DNA of 64,000 bases from Opitutia bacterium ISCC 52 (GTDB lineage: Bacteria; Verrucomicrobiota; Verrucomicrobiia; Opitutales; UBA2995). The notes below the pieces were generated by a model, which was given only the letters and a program-made list of their open reading frames with translations, had not been told where the DNA came from and did not search any database. The position numbers and the translations under genes are program-made. Below, in pieces: positions 16,498 to 26,600 of this stretch (positions are counted from its first letter, which is position 1; each line of letters starts with the position of its first letter). The DNA is taken from the NCBI GenBank assembly GCA_014529675.2, contig CP076040.1, positions 2,127,894 through 2,191,893 of the forward strand, read 5' to 3'.

Positions 16498-19400
16498 TTA
16501 TTTTAAAGTCAGCAAATACGCTAGCACATCTTCCAGTTCCTGCGGAGAAAGAAGTACTCCAAACGGAGGCATCGGGGATACTTCTACGGGAAATCCTTCT
16601 GCAATCGTTGCCTGTGGATCGACTAAACTCTCGCGTAAATAGTTGGCATCTTTTCTTCCAGCTATGCCATCTAACAGCGGGCCTACCACTCCACCCTCAC
16701 CGTTGACCTGATGACAACGTATGCATGTAGCCATTTCGTGTTCGTGAAAAATCTGCCTTCCCTTAGCAGCATCACCTTGAAGTTCGGTATCTTCATTTCC
16801 TAGCACCTCAGATAAAGTGAAATCATCAAAAATCATTTTCCCATCGAAGGGTCTTCCGCCAGTGTAATTAATATTCACCGTCAAATTTTCATGATCACCA
16901 GAATTAAAGAAAACCTCTCTCTCCTCCCAGGCCATTTGCCAGCGTTGAGTACCACTTTTCGCTTCCGGGATTTCATCGATCCCAATATAGAATCCATTCC
17001 CTTCGCGTAAGGCTGGTGCGGCTGCCCAAGTAGCTAAACGGTAATTAGTATTAGCTTTTACTTCAGCAGTCGTACTCCAAGTAAAGGTAGCGCCCTTGTC
17101 TGCTACAATCGTGAACAGATTGCTTCCCGATTTAGGGTCATACCGATCTTTTTCTGCCCGTTTAAAATACAAGTTCGTATTTCCATAGTTATTCGATTCG
17201 GTCAGCGTCCAACCTTCGGGAATTCCATCAATTACGTTTTCAAATGAACCGTGTTGCAAATGATTGGGACCGAGAATGGAAGCTCCTAAATTCACTCCCT
17301 GGTTAGCCGCGGCGGCTTTCAATGCAACAGAGAGCCAGAGGTCTTCGCGATTTATAGTTTCCTGATAAAGCCGCTTAATCATGCCTTCCAGTGCCCCGTC
17401 TTTTGGCAGATGCGCCAAGGCAGTAAACGCAGTCCGCCTCACGCCGAGATCTTCGTCTGCAAGAATGGCCGTATCAATAAGCAGCGTTTTATCCTGTTCG
17501 CTATTCCCAAGAGCCGTAGCAGCCGCTTTTCGCAGGACTGGATCTTTGTGCAATAAAGCAGATTGATGAAGCGCCGCATCCAGTTCCCCAAGACCCTGTA
17601 AGGTCCAAAACGCATGTAAGCCAGGAAATCCACCAGCCATGAGAAGTTCCTTTAGGGATTCCTCAACCCCAGTTGCTTGTTGTTGAACCAATAGGCGTTG
17701 AGCGGTTAAGCGCCAAAACATATTGTCGTCTTTTAAAGCAGCAACCAATTGGTCAAAACTCGCTCCAGCCAGTGAATGAATAGAGGGTTCTTTTGCTCCT
17801 TCCCAAATCAATCGATAAATACGACCGTGCTGACGGTCACGATTGGGATTTACATGAGCATTACCAGTTCCGCGCTCAGCATCATAACCTCCTCGGACAG
17901 CAGAGGGTGTAGGATTGTGCTGAATGATAAAGTTATACCAGTCAGCCACCCATAAATTTCCATCCGGACCTACCTCGGCCATAATAGGTGAGAACCATTC
18001 ATCAGCACTGGCGATAAGTGAGAAATTGTTTTTTGCCACATACCCGGATCCATCTGGAATGTTTTTATACATGCCAAGTAGATTGCCTGTGGGTCCGGCC
18101 AGAAAAGAAACCTTACTCCGCCAGGATTCAGGAAAATTACCAGACGTTGCGAAAGCGTAGCCCGAGCCCGCAGTGTAGCCTCCAAATACATCTACTTGCC
18201 GCACATTGGGAGTAATGGGATGGAAGGTCGGCGTATCGGCGATCATCTTGGCCGACATACCTGGATCAGCGGCATACCCGGTTTCTGGAAAACCTCCAAA
18301 GAATGCCGGATTGTTATTGGCAGTTGATCCGAACACCTCACCCGATTCCATGAACCCCATGCCCCAGGTGTTGTTGTTGAATTGATGCATAAAGGTTAGG
18401 TCCTTTCCTTCGGGTGTCATGGTATAAATCCCCATCCGAATATAGCCTTCACCCTCTGCCAGTGGTCCTCGATATCCAGCGTAGCCCACCGTGCCCCATA
18501 TCTTGTTATCAAATCCATATCGCAAGTTTGAAGGCCCAGCATGGGTATCGCGTATCTCCCAACCGGTGTTGAGCACTTCCCGCACATCGGCTACGTCATC
18601 TCCATCGGTATCTTTTAGAAATAAGAAATCGGGTGCATGGGCAACGATCACTCCCCCATTAGCCAAGGTGATTGATGTAGGAATATTTAGTCCCGTCGCA
18701 AAAACTGTGACCTTGTCGCATTTCCCATCTCCATCTGTATCTTCCAATATTTTGATATTGTCGCGTCCTTGGCGGCTTGAAGTTATCTCATTTGGATAAT
18801 CGATCGTCTCTGCTACCCACAGCCGCCCAAGTTCATCCCAAGCCATGCAAACCGGGTTAACGATATCTGGTTCACTGGCGAATAGCTCCAGGCGAAAGCC
18901 CACAGGCACTCGGGTGTAACTTATACTATCCTCACCAGACAAAGGTAGTTGATAAGGCAATGGCTCAGGTCGGTTTTCGTAGTTGGGAATGTTGTCACGC
19001 TTTTCATAGGAGAGCGGTGTGCGTCCATTGATAAAGCTCTGATAACTAGCAAGTCTCTCATCGCCTACGGACCAAAGAATTCCGGACTTGAGAAGTTCAT
19101 GAAACTCGCTTCGTCCCCAGACACGTTCGTCATGTCCCGAGGCTGTGTAGAAGATCCTTCCATTGCCCTGGGTCCTGGTCCAAGTCCAGGGCTCGGGTTT
19201 AGTGATGTTATCATCTCGCCCGGCTACTTCACGAACTTGAAGAATGGTGCGATCCTTTTCGTTATGGTTTTTGTGAAAATAAGTTTCGTCCCAGGCTTCC
19301 AGTTCCGGAACGCCTGCTATGGCCGGGTGTTCTGGTTCAATCGTTGATACCTTAAATACGCCCTTTTTATGTCCCGCAAAACGGCCACCTACTAATTGGT

Positions 19401-19824
19401 CAAATCCAGGCTCATTCTGGAAACACCAGCTGGCACAATGTATGGGCAGGAATCCACCCCCAGAGTCAATAAACGCATTGAGGTTTTCCCACTGAAGCGG
19501 AGTGATCTCCTTGTGATTCGCATAAATTAGAAGCGAATCGAATCGGTTTAAAAAATCCCCATCTCCCAAGGCTTCTTCAACGGTTGTCACGTAATCGAAG
19601 TAAATGGCATTGGGTCCCAATGCTTGCTGAAGCATGGGATAGTATAAATCGGAGCGATGGTTTTCTTCCTCGTCACCAAGAAACAATACTCTAATTGGGC
19701 CTTCGTGCACATTCCTGGGCAATAATATTCCAGAAGCCTGTTTGCAGCCAGTGAATGAGAATAGAGCTGCCAGGATGAGTAAAATATAACGAGAATACAA
19801 ACGTGGGGTTTTCAAGGTAGGCAT
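16498..19824 (-). CDS. ThuA / PVC dehydrogenase / HEAT / cytochrome c lipoprotein
   Basis: A 1108-residue multidomain lipoprotein (lipobox FTGC, Cys27). Domains in order: ThuA-like (about 40-260); a PVC-type membrane-bound dehydrogenase propeller (about 300-640) with repeated acidic KDTDGDDVADV motifs that look calcium-binding; HEAT-like repeats (about 680-840); a beta-sandwich resembling a carbohydrate-binding domain (about 855-1000); and a C-terminal cytochrome c with CIRCH at residue 1034 and a probable distal Met ligand in PMPPFG. The architecture suggests oxidation of a sugar-like substrate with electrons passed to the bound haem. It is transcribed divergently from the PAS-AraC regulator, with direct repeats in the 66-bp gap, and is its most obvious target. 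Substrate unknown. Confidence 0.85.
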   Translation of the reverse strand: MPTLKTPRLYSRYILLILAALFSFTGCKQASGILLPRNVHEGPIRVLFLGDEEENHRSDLYYPMLQQALGPNAIYFDYVTTVEEALGDGDFLNRFDSLLIYANHKEITPLQWENLNAFIDSGGGFLPIHCASWCFQNEPGFDQLVGGRFAGHKKGVFKVSTIEPEHPAIAGVPELEAWDETYFHKNHNEKDRTILQVREVAGRDDNITKPEPWTWTRTQGNGRIFYTASGHDERVWGRSEFHELLKSGILWSVGDERLASYQSFINGRTPLSYEKRDNIPNYENRPEPLPYQLPLSGEDSISYTRVPVGFRLELFASEPDIVNPVCMAWDELGRLWVAETIDYPNEITSSRQGRDNIKILEDTDGDGKCDKVTVFATGLNIPTSITLANGGVIVAHAPDFLFLKDTDGDDVADVREVLNTGWEIRDTHAGPSNLRYGFDNKIWGTVGYAGYRGPLAEGEGYIRMGIYTMTPEGKDLTFMHQFNNNTWGMGFMESGEVFGSTANNNPAFFGGFPETGYAADPGMSAKMIADTPTFHPITPNVRQVDVFGGYTAGSGYAFATSGNFPESWRSKVSFLAGPTGNLLGMYKNIPDGSGYVAKNNFSLIASADEWFSPIMAEVGPDGNLWVADWYNFIIQHNPTPSAVRGGYDAERGTGNAHVNPNRDRQHGRIYRLIWEGAKEPSIHSLAGASFDQLVAALKDDNMFWRLTAQRLLVQQQATGVEESLKELLMAGGFPGLHAFWTLQGLGELDAALHQSALLHKDPVLRKAAATALGNSEQDKTLLIDTAILADEDLGVRRTAFTALAHLPKDGALEGMIKRLYQETINREDLWLSVALKAAAANQGVNLGASILGPNHLQHGSFENVIDGIPEGWTLTESNNYGNTNLYFKRAEKDRYDPKSGSNLFTIVADKGATFTWSTTAEVKANTNYRLATWAAAPALREGNGFYIGIDEIPEAKSGTQRWQMAWEEREVFFNSGDHENLTVNINYTGGRPFDGKMIFDDFTLSEVLGNEDTELQGDAAKGRQIFHEHEMATCIRCHQVNGEGGVVGPLLDGIAGRKDANYLRESLVDPQATIAEGFPVEVSPMPPFGVLLSPQELEDVLAYLLTLK

Positions 19825-19844
19825 TCTAGATGTAACAGAAAAAT

Positions 19845-19883
19845 AAGTCTTGGAAGTCTTGGTCTATATTTATTAGATCTTGG
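19845..19883. promoter_or_regulatory. Three direct-repeat half-sites in the AraC/dehydrogenase divergent region
   Basis: AAGTCTTGG occurs twice in tandem (19845-19853 and 19854-19862), with a variant AGATCTTGG at 19875-19883. The spacing of 21 bp between copies two and three equals two helical turns, as for AraC-family half-sites. The 66-bp gap separates the regulator from the large dehydrogenase-cytochrome gene, so autoregulation plus activation is a natural guess. Confidence 0.5.
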
Positions 19884-19890
19884 CCGATCA

Positions 19891-20652
19891 ATGACTGAAG
19901 GAAAATCATCGCTAGTAGAGAAAGACCAGTTTCTGGCCGAGATCGCACCAGACAGTCATTTTGATATCTTGTTTAACCATATTCCAGGAATTTCATTCTT
20001 TGCGAAGAACAATAAACTGGAACTAATCGCAGCAAATAAAAGATTTTGGGAGCGACTAGGAGTCGACTCCGAAGCTGATCTCATTGGGAAGAACGATTTT
20101 GAATTATTCCCACAACGCTTGGCCGAGAACTTTCGCAGAGACGATTTGGAGATCCTTAATACGGGAAAACCAAAACTGGATATCCTTGAACTGTTCTTCG
20201 ACTCACAAGGGTTACCGGACTGGTTTCTGACAAATAAATTCCCCGTATTCAATCATGAGGGAGACATCATTGGCGTAATGGGAACCGTAAAGAGTTTGGT
20301 TCGTGGAGAGAACACCCTCTACCCTAATCTTCAATTTCATAAAGCGGTTGAATATCTTCGCTCACATTTCACTGAACAGATTCTGTTTTCTGATCTGGCA
20401 AAAATGGTGGGCATGTCGGTCCGTCAATTTAATCGACGGTTCAAAGAGGCGTTTAATACAACTCCGCAATCCTTTTTGATTAAGACTCGTATTCAGGCCG
20501 CTTGTGAAGAGCTTAGAAACACCGAACGCACCATATCAGATTTGGCACAGTCTTTAGGTTTCTACGACCAAAGTTCATTCACTCAGCATTTTCGCAAACA
20601 CATAGGCGTCACACCCTTGGCTTACCGGAAGAAGAATATGCCCAGGGCATGA
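19891..20652 (+). CDS. PAS-domain AraC-family transcriptional regulator
   Basis: A 253-residue cytoplasmic regulator. Residues about 24-135 form a PAS fold (VDSEADLIGKNDFELFP, then NHEGDIIGVMGTVKSL), a likely ligand or redox sensor. Residues about 150-248 form the AraC DNA-binding domain with two helix-turn-helix units, the second in SLGFYDQSSFTQHFRKHIG, a well-kept family signature. It is the only intact plus-strand gene in the window. It is divergent from the ThuA-dehydrogenase-cytochrome gene and convergent with a sulfatase (36-bp gap between stops). Direct repeats upstream may be its binding sites. No periplasmic or transmembrane part is present, so the signal is sensed in the cytoplasm. 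The start at 19891 has no Shine-Dalgarno. Confidence 0.9.
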   Translation: MTEGKSSLVEKDQFLAEIAPDSHFDILFNHIPGISFFAKNNKLELIAANKRFWERLGVDSEADLIGKNDFELFPQRLAENFRRDDLEILNTGKPKLDILELFFDSQGLPDWFLTNKFPVFNHEGDIIGVMGTVKSLVRGENTLYPNLQFHKAVEYLRSHFTEQILFSDLAKMVGMSVRQFNRRFKEAFNTTPQSFLIKTRIQAACEELRNTERTISDLAQSLGFYDQSSFTQHFRKHIGVTPLAYRKKNMPRA

Positions 20653-20688
20653 AAATAGTAGCAGAATAGCTTACTGCCAATGCTTACC

Positions 20689-22107
20689 TCAATCTCCAGG
20701 ATCCCGAAGCAGGTCATGAATTCCTGGATACACCGGTCGATGCACTTCTCTCCTATCCCTGTTGCCTGGAATCACATCGGGAACCTGGTGTAGGACGGAA
20801 GCTAATTCCTCTTTGGCAGATTGCGCCTGCTTGTTATTGCTACCCGCCAAATCCTTTTCCTCAAAGAGATCTTTAGAGACATGAATAAGGCGTCCATCAC
20901 GGTAGAGTTTGAAATCCTTGTTCCGAATATACTGTCCCGGCATCGGCCCCCAGTAGGGTTGATAATGATTCAATTGCCAATTTCGTTCGGCCGTCCTCTT
21001 TTCTCCTTTTAACAAGGGAAGGAAGCTAATGCCATCAATGGGGTCTCTTGGGCCCATTTCGGCACCAGCGGCTTCGGCCAAGGTCGGATAGAAATCAGTG
21101 AATTCGATCAGATCATTGGATATGCCTCCTTGGGGTGTATGACCTTTCCAATACGCAAAAAGGGGGACATGAGTTCCTCGGTCAGTGGTTCCGCCCTTAC
21201 CTCCTTGAAGCTCTATGCCATTCCAGGTCGACGTTATCTTGGTGTCGGTGCCGTTGTCGCAGGTAAGCATAAAAATGGTATCTTCGGCGATGCCAAGATT
21301 ATCGATCTGAGAAACAATCCTGCCTATCAGCTTATCCATGTAATTCACCATGGCTACAAAGTGTTTTTTTCGCAGATGCGGTTCCTTAGGCATTTTATTG
21401 GCCACATCCAACGGCGTGTCCCCAAGTGTATCAGGAGTCGGCACAAACACATCGTGAACAAGCACCATGGGGTAATAAACAAAGAATGGGTCTTCCTTAT
21501 TTCTCTCCATGAAGTCGCAGATAAAATCAGTGAACATATCGGGGCCATATTTACCCCAGTTTTCCTCTCTGGAAATGTGCTCACCGTTGTGCTCTAAAGG
21601 CGCATTCCAATATCTCTCGCCACCTCCATTGGCCAATCCCTTTCCTTTAGTCACTTGCCAAAGAAGCGATTCGTGGAAGCCGGCTTTTATTGGGCGTTTC
21701 GTATCCATTGAATCAGGCGCATTGTGATACAGCCCATTAAGCTGCCATTTGCCGGCAATGGCGGTTCTGTAACCTGCATCTTGCAGCTTATGGCCGAAGG
21801 TCTTATCTTTCGGGTTCAAATAACCGAAGTGAGTGTAGTTTCGGAAATTATATTGGCCGGTCATCAACTTAACCCGAGACGGCGTACAAATGGGAGTAGA
21901 ATAGGTTTGATCAAACTTCATCCCCTTAGAAGCCAAGGCATCAATATTAGGAGTCTTATAGTCTACAGCTCCGTAGGGACCAAAACACTCCCAGCTCGCA
22001 TCATCGATCATGATCAAAACGATGTTGGGCTGGCGATCAGAAGCCCATAAGGATGCAGCAAACAAGAATGATAACAGGGTAAGGGTAATCTTCCTAAGGT
22101 AGTTCAT
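20689..22107 (-). CDS. Family S1 sulfatase
   Basis: Secreted sulfatase of 472 residues. Sec signal (LLSFLFAASLWA), metal motif MIDDASWECFGPYG near residues 33-46, canonical formylglycine site CTPSR at Cys74, and second metal site TCDNGTDT with the downstream GGKGGTTDRGTHVPLF loop. The CDNGT variant and the YGAVDYKTPNIDALASKGMKFDQTY stretch mark a branch different from its neighbours. It is convergent with the AraC regulator and divergent from the interrupted sulfatase at 22225, so the 117 bp to the right should contain promoters for both directions. No Shine-Dalgarno is present. The substrate is unknown. Confidence 0.9.
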   Translation of the reverse strand: MNYLRKITLTLLSFLFAASLWASDRQPNIVLIMIDDASWECFGPYGAVDYKTPNIDALASKGMKFDQTYSTPICTPSRVKLMTGQYNFRNYTHFGYLNPKDKTFGHKLQDAGYRTAIAGKWQLNGLYHNAPDSMDTKRPIKAGFHESLLWQVTKGKGLANGGGERYWNAPLEHNGEHISREENWGKYGPDMFTDFICDFMERNKEDPFFVYYPMVLVHDVFVPTPDTLGDTPLDVANKMPKEPHLRKKHFVAMVNYMDKLIGRIVSQIDNLGIAEDTIFMLTCDNGTDTKITSTWNGIELQGGKGGTTDRGTHVPLFAYWKGHTPQGGISNDLIEFTDFYPTLAEAAGAEMGPRDPIDGISFLPLLKGEKRTAERNWQLNHYQPYWGPMPGQYIRNKDFKLYRDGRLIHVSKDLFEEKDLAGSNNKQAQSAKEELASVLHQVPDVIPGNRDRREVHRPVYPGIHDLLRDPGD

Positions 22108-22224
22108 AGTCTTTGTTTATGCAGAACCTTTCCATAGAATCCAGATCAATTGGAGGTAAAGGCCAAAACTGAGAATTAGTTGCAGTCGTCTATGACCACC
22201 CCTTTCATCGTTTTCTACCTTAAG

Positions 22225-23619
22225 ATGAAAAAACGACTCTTTGCCCTTCTATTTACTGCCTTCTGCTCGATCGGAATCGGGGAAAAGCCAAACATCGTCT
22301 TTATCCTGGCCGATGATTTGGGATACGGAGATATCCGAGCCTATAATCCGGAAGGCAAAATCGATACGCCCCACTTGGACCAATTGGCGGCTGAAGGCAT
22401 GCGATTTACCGATGCGCATTCCGGGGGTTCTACCTGTGTGCCATCCCGTTACGCGCTAATGACTGGGGTTTTCGCCGTTCGTGCTGAACTTAAAGTGAAG
22501 GAGCAGCCAACCACGCATAAAAGTCAGTGGACAATTGCTTCACTCCTGCAAGCGAACGGTTACCAAACGGCCATGGTGGGAAAATGGCACCAGGGATTTG
22601 ACATGCCTCCACAAAAAGCGGGACCAGCGATCTTCGATCATTCCAATCCAATCACAGGTGGCCCGGCAGACCGTGGATTTGATAGCTTTTTCGGTATGCA
22701 TGCCTCACTGGATATTCCACCTTATTTCTATATTAGAAATCGTAAAGCAACCGCCGAGCCTACGGAAACCATTCAAGCACGGACCAGTGAAGGCGATCCG
22801 GATGGTTGGAATCGTATTCAGGGTGCCTTCTGGCGAGAAGGACCTATTGGCTCTGATTTCGTTCACGAAGAGGTTACGCCACGATTTTTGCAAGAGTCAC
22901 AAAAGGTCCTCCAGGCCTACTCCGCTAGTGGCTCATAAAAGCCCTTATTTCTTTACCTCGCCTTCCCCTCACCTCACACGCCTTGGTTGCCAACGAAAGA
23001 GTTCCAGGAGAAGAGTAAAGTCGGTATGTGGGGCGACTTTGTTATGCAAATAGACGCTACTGTGGGTAAGTTAATGCAGACACTGAATGACACCGGTTTG
23101 GCCAACGATACCCTGGTTATTTTTTCCAGTGATAACGGTCCTGTCTGGTATGAGGAAAACACCGAACATTTCAGACATTCCTCGACAGGTCCCTTGCGGG
23201 GTCGAAAAGGAACACTTTGGGAAGGCGCCCATCGAGTCCCTTTCATCATGCGTTGGCCAGGGACTATCCAATCAGGCTCAATTAACGATTACACCATTTC
23301 ATTCGCCGATATGTTTGCTACCTTCACTGAATTGATCGGACTGGATGCGGTGCCTAAGAACGCTGCCCGAGACAGTGTGAGTTTTTTAGCCTCCATGCAC
23401 GGAGAAGAACTACCCGTTCGTCCACCGATCATTCATGACACGAATTCCATTCGAACGGGTGACTGGAAGTTGATGCTTCCACGTAAAGGTAAACGAGGTT
23501 CGGAAGGTGAACTCTATAACTTGAAGAACAACATTAGTGAACAGAAGAACCATTATGCGAATCGTTCAAAGCAAGTAGACAGGATGTCGAAGCAACTTAG
23601 GACAATTCTGGATAAATAG
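22225..23619 (+). pseudogene. Family S1 sulfatase interrupted by an in-frame TAA
   Basis: From ATG 22225 the frame encodes a Sec signal, FILADDLGYGD (metal pair) and canonical CVPSR at Cys71. It then meets TAA at 22936-22938 (codon 238). The same frame continues without any shift with KPLFLYLAFPSPHTPW, GDFVMQIDATVGKL, SSDNGPVW and RKGTLWEGAHRVPF, all diagnostic of the second half of S1 sulfatases, to a natural stop at 23619. Read through, it would be a normal 464-residue enzyme. The first half holds the active-site cysteine and the second half the rest of the metal site, so neither part alone should work. A single AAA-to-TAA change is the simplest cause. Sequencing error or programmed readthrough are alternatives. 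Confidence 0.85.
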
Positions 23620-23693
23620 AATTCTATGATTTAATCTATTCAGACAGCCGCTATTCTAAAAACCTGGAGCTTAACAGCGAGGAGGAGAATAAA

Positions 23694-26600
23694 CTAAATT
23701 CCCCCTTCAGGCTGAAATTTGATGGAGGATCCTGCGGCTGCTTTCAGTTCTACCAAAAGACCCGTGTCGTTTCGCTTTTCAGGCTCAATTGCGAAGGTGA
23801 TTGAGTGATTACCCTTTGGCAGAGATATCGTATCGGTGATACCTTTACTTTCGCCATTTACCCAAAGTTGCAGTCCTTTCGTGTCATTTAAGTCCAGTAT
23901 CAGTTGGCCGCCTACCTGAACATTGACAAACCCCTGTGCAAATACCCGTGACTTATCTCCCAGTTCAATAAATGGAAGTTCGCCATTCACCTGGCTATAG
24001 ACAGTTGTCCAGTTGGAGATATTTGAGGGTAAGTCATTGCTCGTTGCCGGAGCGGTATGCCACTTGCGAATAAAAGGACGTTCAGTGTTTGCATACGGTC
24101 CAGGTTGTCCAAGCAAGGACAGAAATTTGGCTAGATCTAGAAACTCCTGTCGGCTATTTAATTGGTCTGCCAAACCTGCTGGCATAAGGGACGGCATCAG
24201 GGTGCGCTGAGCAATATTTGCCACCGGAAGAGCAATTTCTTTTCCTCCTTGAGCCGAATCCTGTATGATCACTTCCTGTTCATTTTGAAAACTGATTACT
24301 CCCATATGGTTGGTTCCGTCCGTCATCGCAAACATGAGGTTTTCATAGTGCTCTGCAATGGATGCATTGGGCTCCAAGATGGCTTCGATCATATAGCTGG
24401 TTGAAGCTGCAGTACCAACCGCCACGAGATTGGGGCCGAGCGTAGGCCCGACGGAGCCGATACCATGACAGCTAATACAGGCGACTTCAGGTCTACGGAA
24501 AATCATTTCTCCACGAGCAGCGACTCCATAACGATCGACATCGAAAGTGAGTTTATCCCTGTCTTGTTTTAAAAGCAATGCACTCAATGCAGCCTTAGTG
24601 GGCTCCAAAAATAATTCCCAAAGCCTATTGGGTAGCTGACCTGTTTGACGATGAAAGGTAGCAACCGCTGACATGACCTTGGGATGAATCGCTACATCTG
24701 TCAGAGCGTCTGCTAGAATGCCGTCACCTCTTCGGATTTTCGTAAAACTCTGTACGAGCGCTACCGGATCAGCTTTTCCGGGATCTTCAGACAAGACAGA
24801 GGCAACCGCAACTTTTGCATCGTCCATGTCGGCTACAGCCAGCCCCGTCACGGCATGGTAGCGAGTTTCAATATCGCCAGATTCAGCTAAAGCTTTTAAT
24901 TCATTTACGTATTGGGTCTGACCTAATTGAGCCAAGGAAACCGCAGCTGCTGAACGAACATTGGAGGAGCGACCTTTATCGTTTAGTGCATTTAATAAAT
25001 CCTCACCTCCTTCTCGATATTGCCAACTGCCAAGGCTGGCAGCGACTCCGGCAGCGACCTCATCATTGGGATGAGTTAACTCCGATAATAAGTTTTGGAA
25101 ATAGCGCCCCGGTTTCAAATTACCCTTGGCACCGATTTTCTGGAGTTCATTCAACATCCCTATCACAGCTTCGTCTGATGGTAGACCCCCTTTCCCAATT
25201 GCATTTACTAGAATGCGGATAAGCTTTGCGGTTGGATTCGCTGAAAATTGCTTTGCGACTTCATTAATCTCCGACGTCGAAGGATTAGACTCTCTGAGTA
25301 AGGAAATCAAGCGTTTGTCCAACCCGAGACCAGCGGACTGTTCGGCGAAGAGACGGTGTTTAGGATCAAAAAAGTTGAGTGAGTCATTTTCCAATGCAGG
25401 TATGTATTCCGATTCCAAGGCGGCCATAGTGGATGGTATGGCTGCATTGATAAATTTGTCTCGCTCGTGATTTAGTACATTCAATAAGGCCGGGAGGATA
25501 TCTTCTTCAGGAATAAAGCCAGCGGAGAGAACGGCCTCCATGCGAGTGCGTGGAAAAGGATCATCCGCCAGTTTAGCAATCATGCCAACAGGATCAGAGA
25601 GTTGATCATGCCAATAACGAATCACACGAGCTCCAGCTGAACGGGCGTGAGGACTATCTGATTGGATAATCTTAGTCAGAATCATTTCACTGGCTCGTTC
25701 GACATTTTGACAGGCCCACATTGACTCAACTAATCCGTGAGCGTAATCAGGAGAATTTGAATTCAGTGATGAGGCCCAGTTTTCAACCGCAGCTAAAACC
25801 TGATCAGGATTGCGTTCGCTTAACTCTTTCCGAGCTTGATGCCTGGTCCAGGCCTCAGGACTTCCCAACTGGGAAACGAGTGAGTCTATCGTGGCACCAT
25901 ATAGCTTTGGCTTTTCTGCTAATGGTCGGTCCTTGTGAGTGATTCGCCATATCCGTCCATGCTCGTGGTCCCGACGAGGATCCCGAAAATCGTGCTGAGC
26001 ATGATTAATGATCGAGTTATACCAATCCGCGACATAGATGGCTCCATCAGGACCGATCTTGCAATCCACTGGACGAAAATTTGGGTGTTTCGATGTCACC
26101 AACGGTTCCAGGACATTGGCCGAGTAACCGGCCCCATCTTCGATGAATTCGTAACGGATAATAGAACGGCTCTTAAATCGACAGGTCAGCAATTGCCCCT
26201 GCAATTCGTCGGGCAAGTGGGTTCCTGTGACCAGGTCACCCCCGCATTGTTTCTCCGTGCTAATAAGGGGTGCTACACGTGTATTCTCCTTAAAAGCACC
26301 CGAGCTTGGCGAAAGATACATGATGCGAGGATTATTAACCATAAATGATTGTCCCCATTTATCGAATACATGGCCCCAGGGATTTCCTCCAGTTCCTTTG
26401 ACGAATACTTTCAGCTCTCCGGTCCTTGGGTTAAATTGATAGACCCCACCATTGTAGTTACGAACCAATCCATGCTGAGTTTCAACCTGAGCATGGAGAA
26501 AGATGCCTTCCTGAAAATAGATCCAACCACCGGGTCCACGTCGCCAGGCACTGATCGAGTGATGATTATCTTCAATGCCAAAACCGGTGAGGGCCAATTC

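Noticed and set aside
22936-22938. Recoded TAA (alternative genetic code)
   Set aside because: TAA, TAG and TGA all end normal genes in the window, so a code change is excluded.
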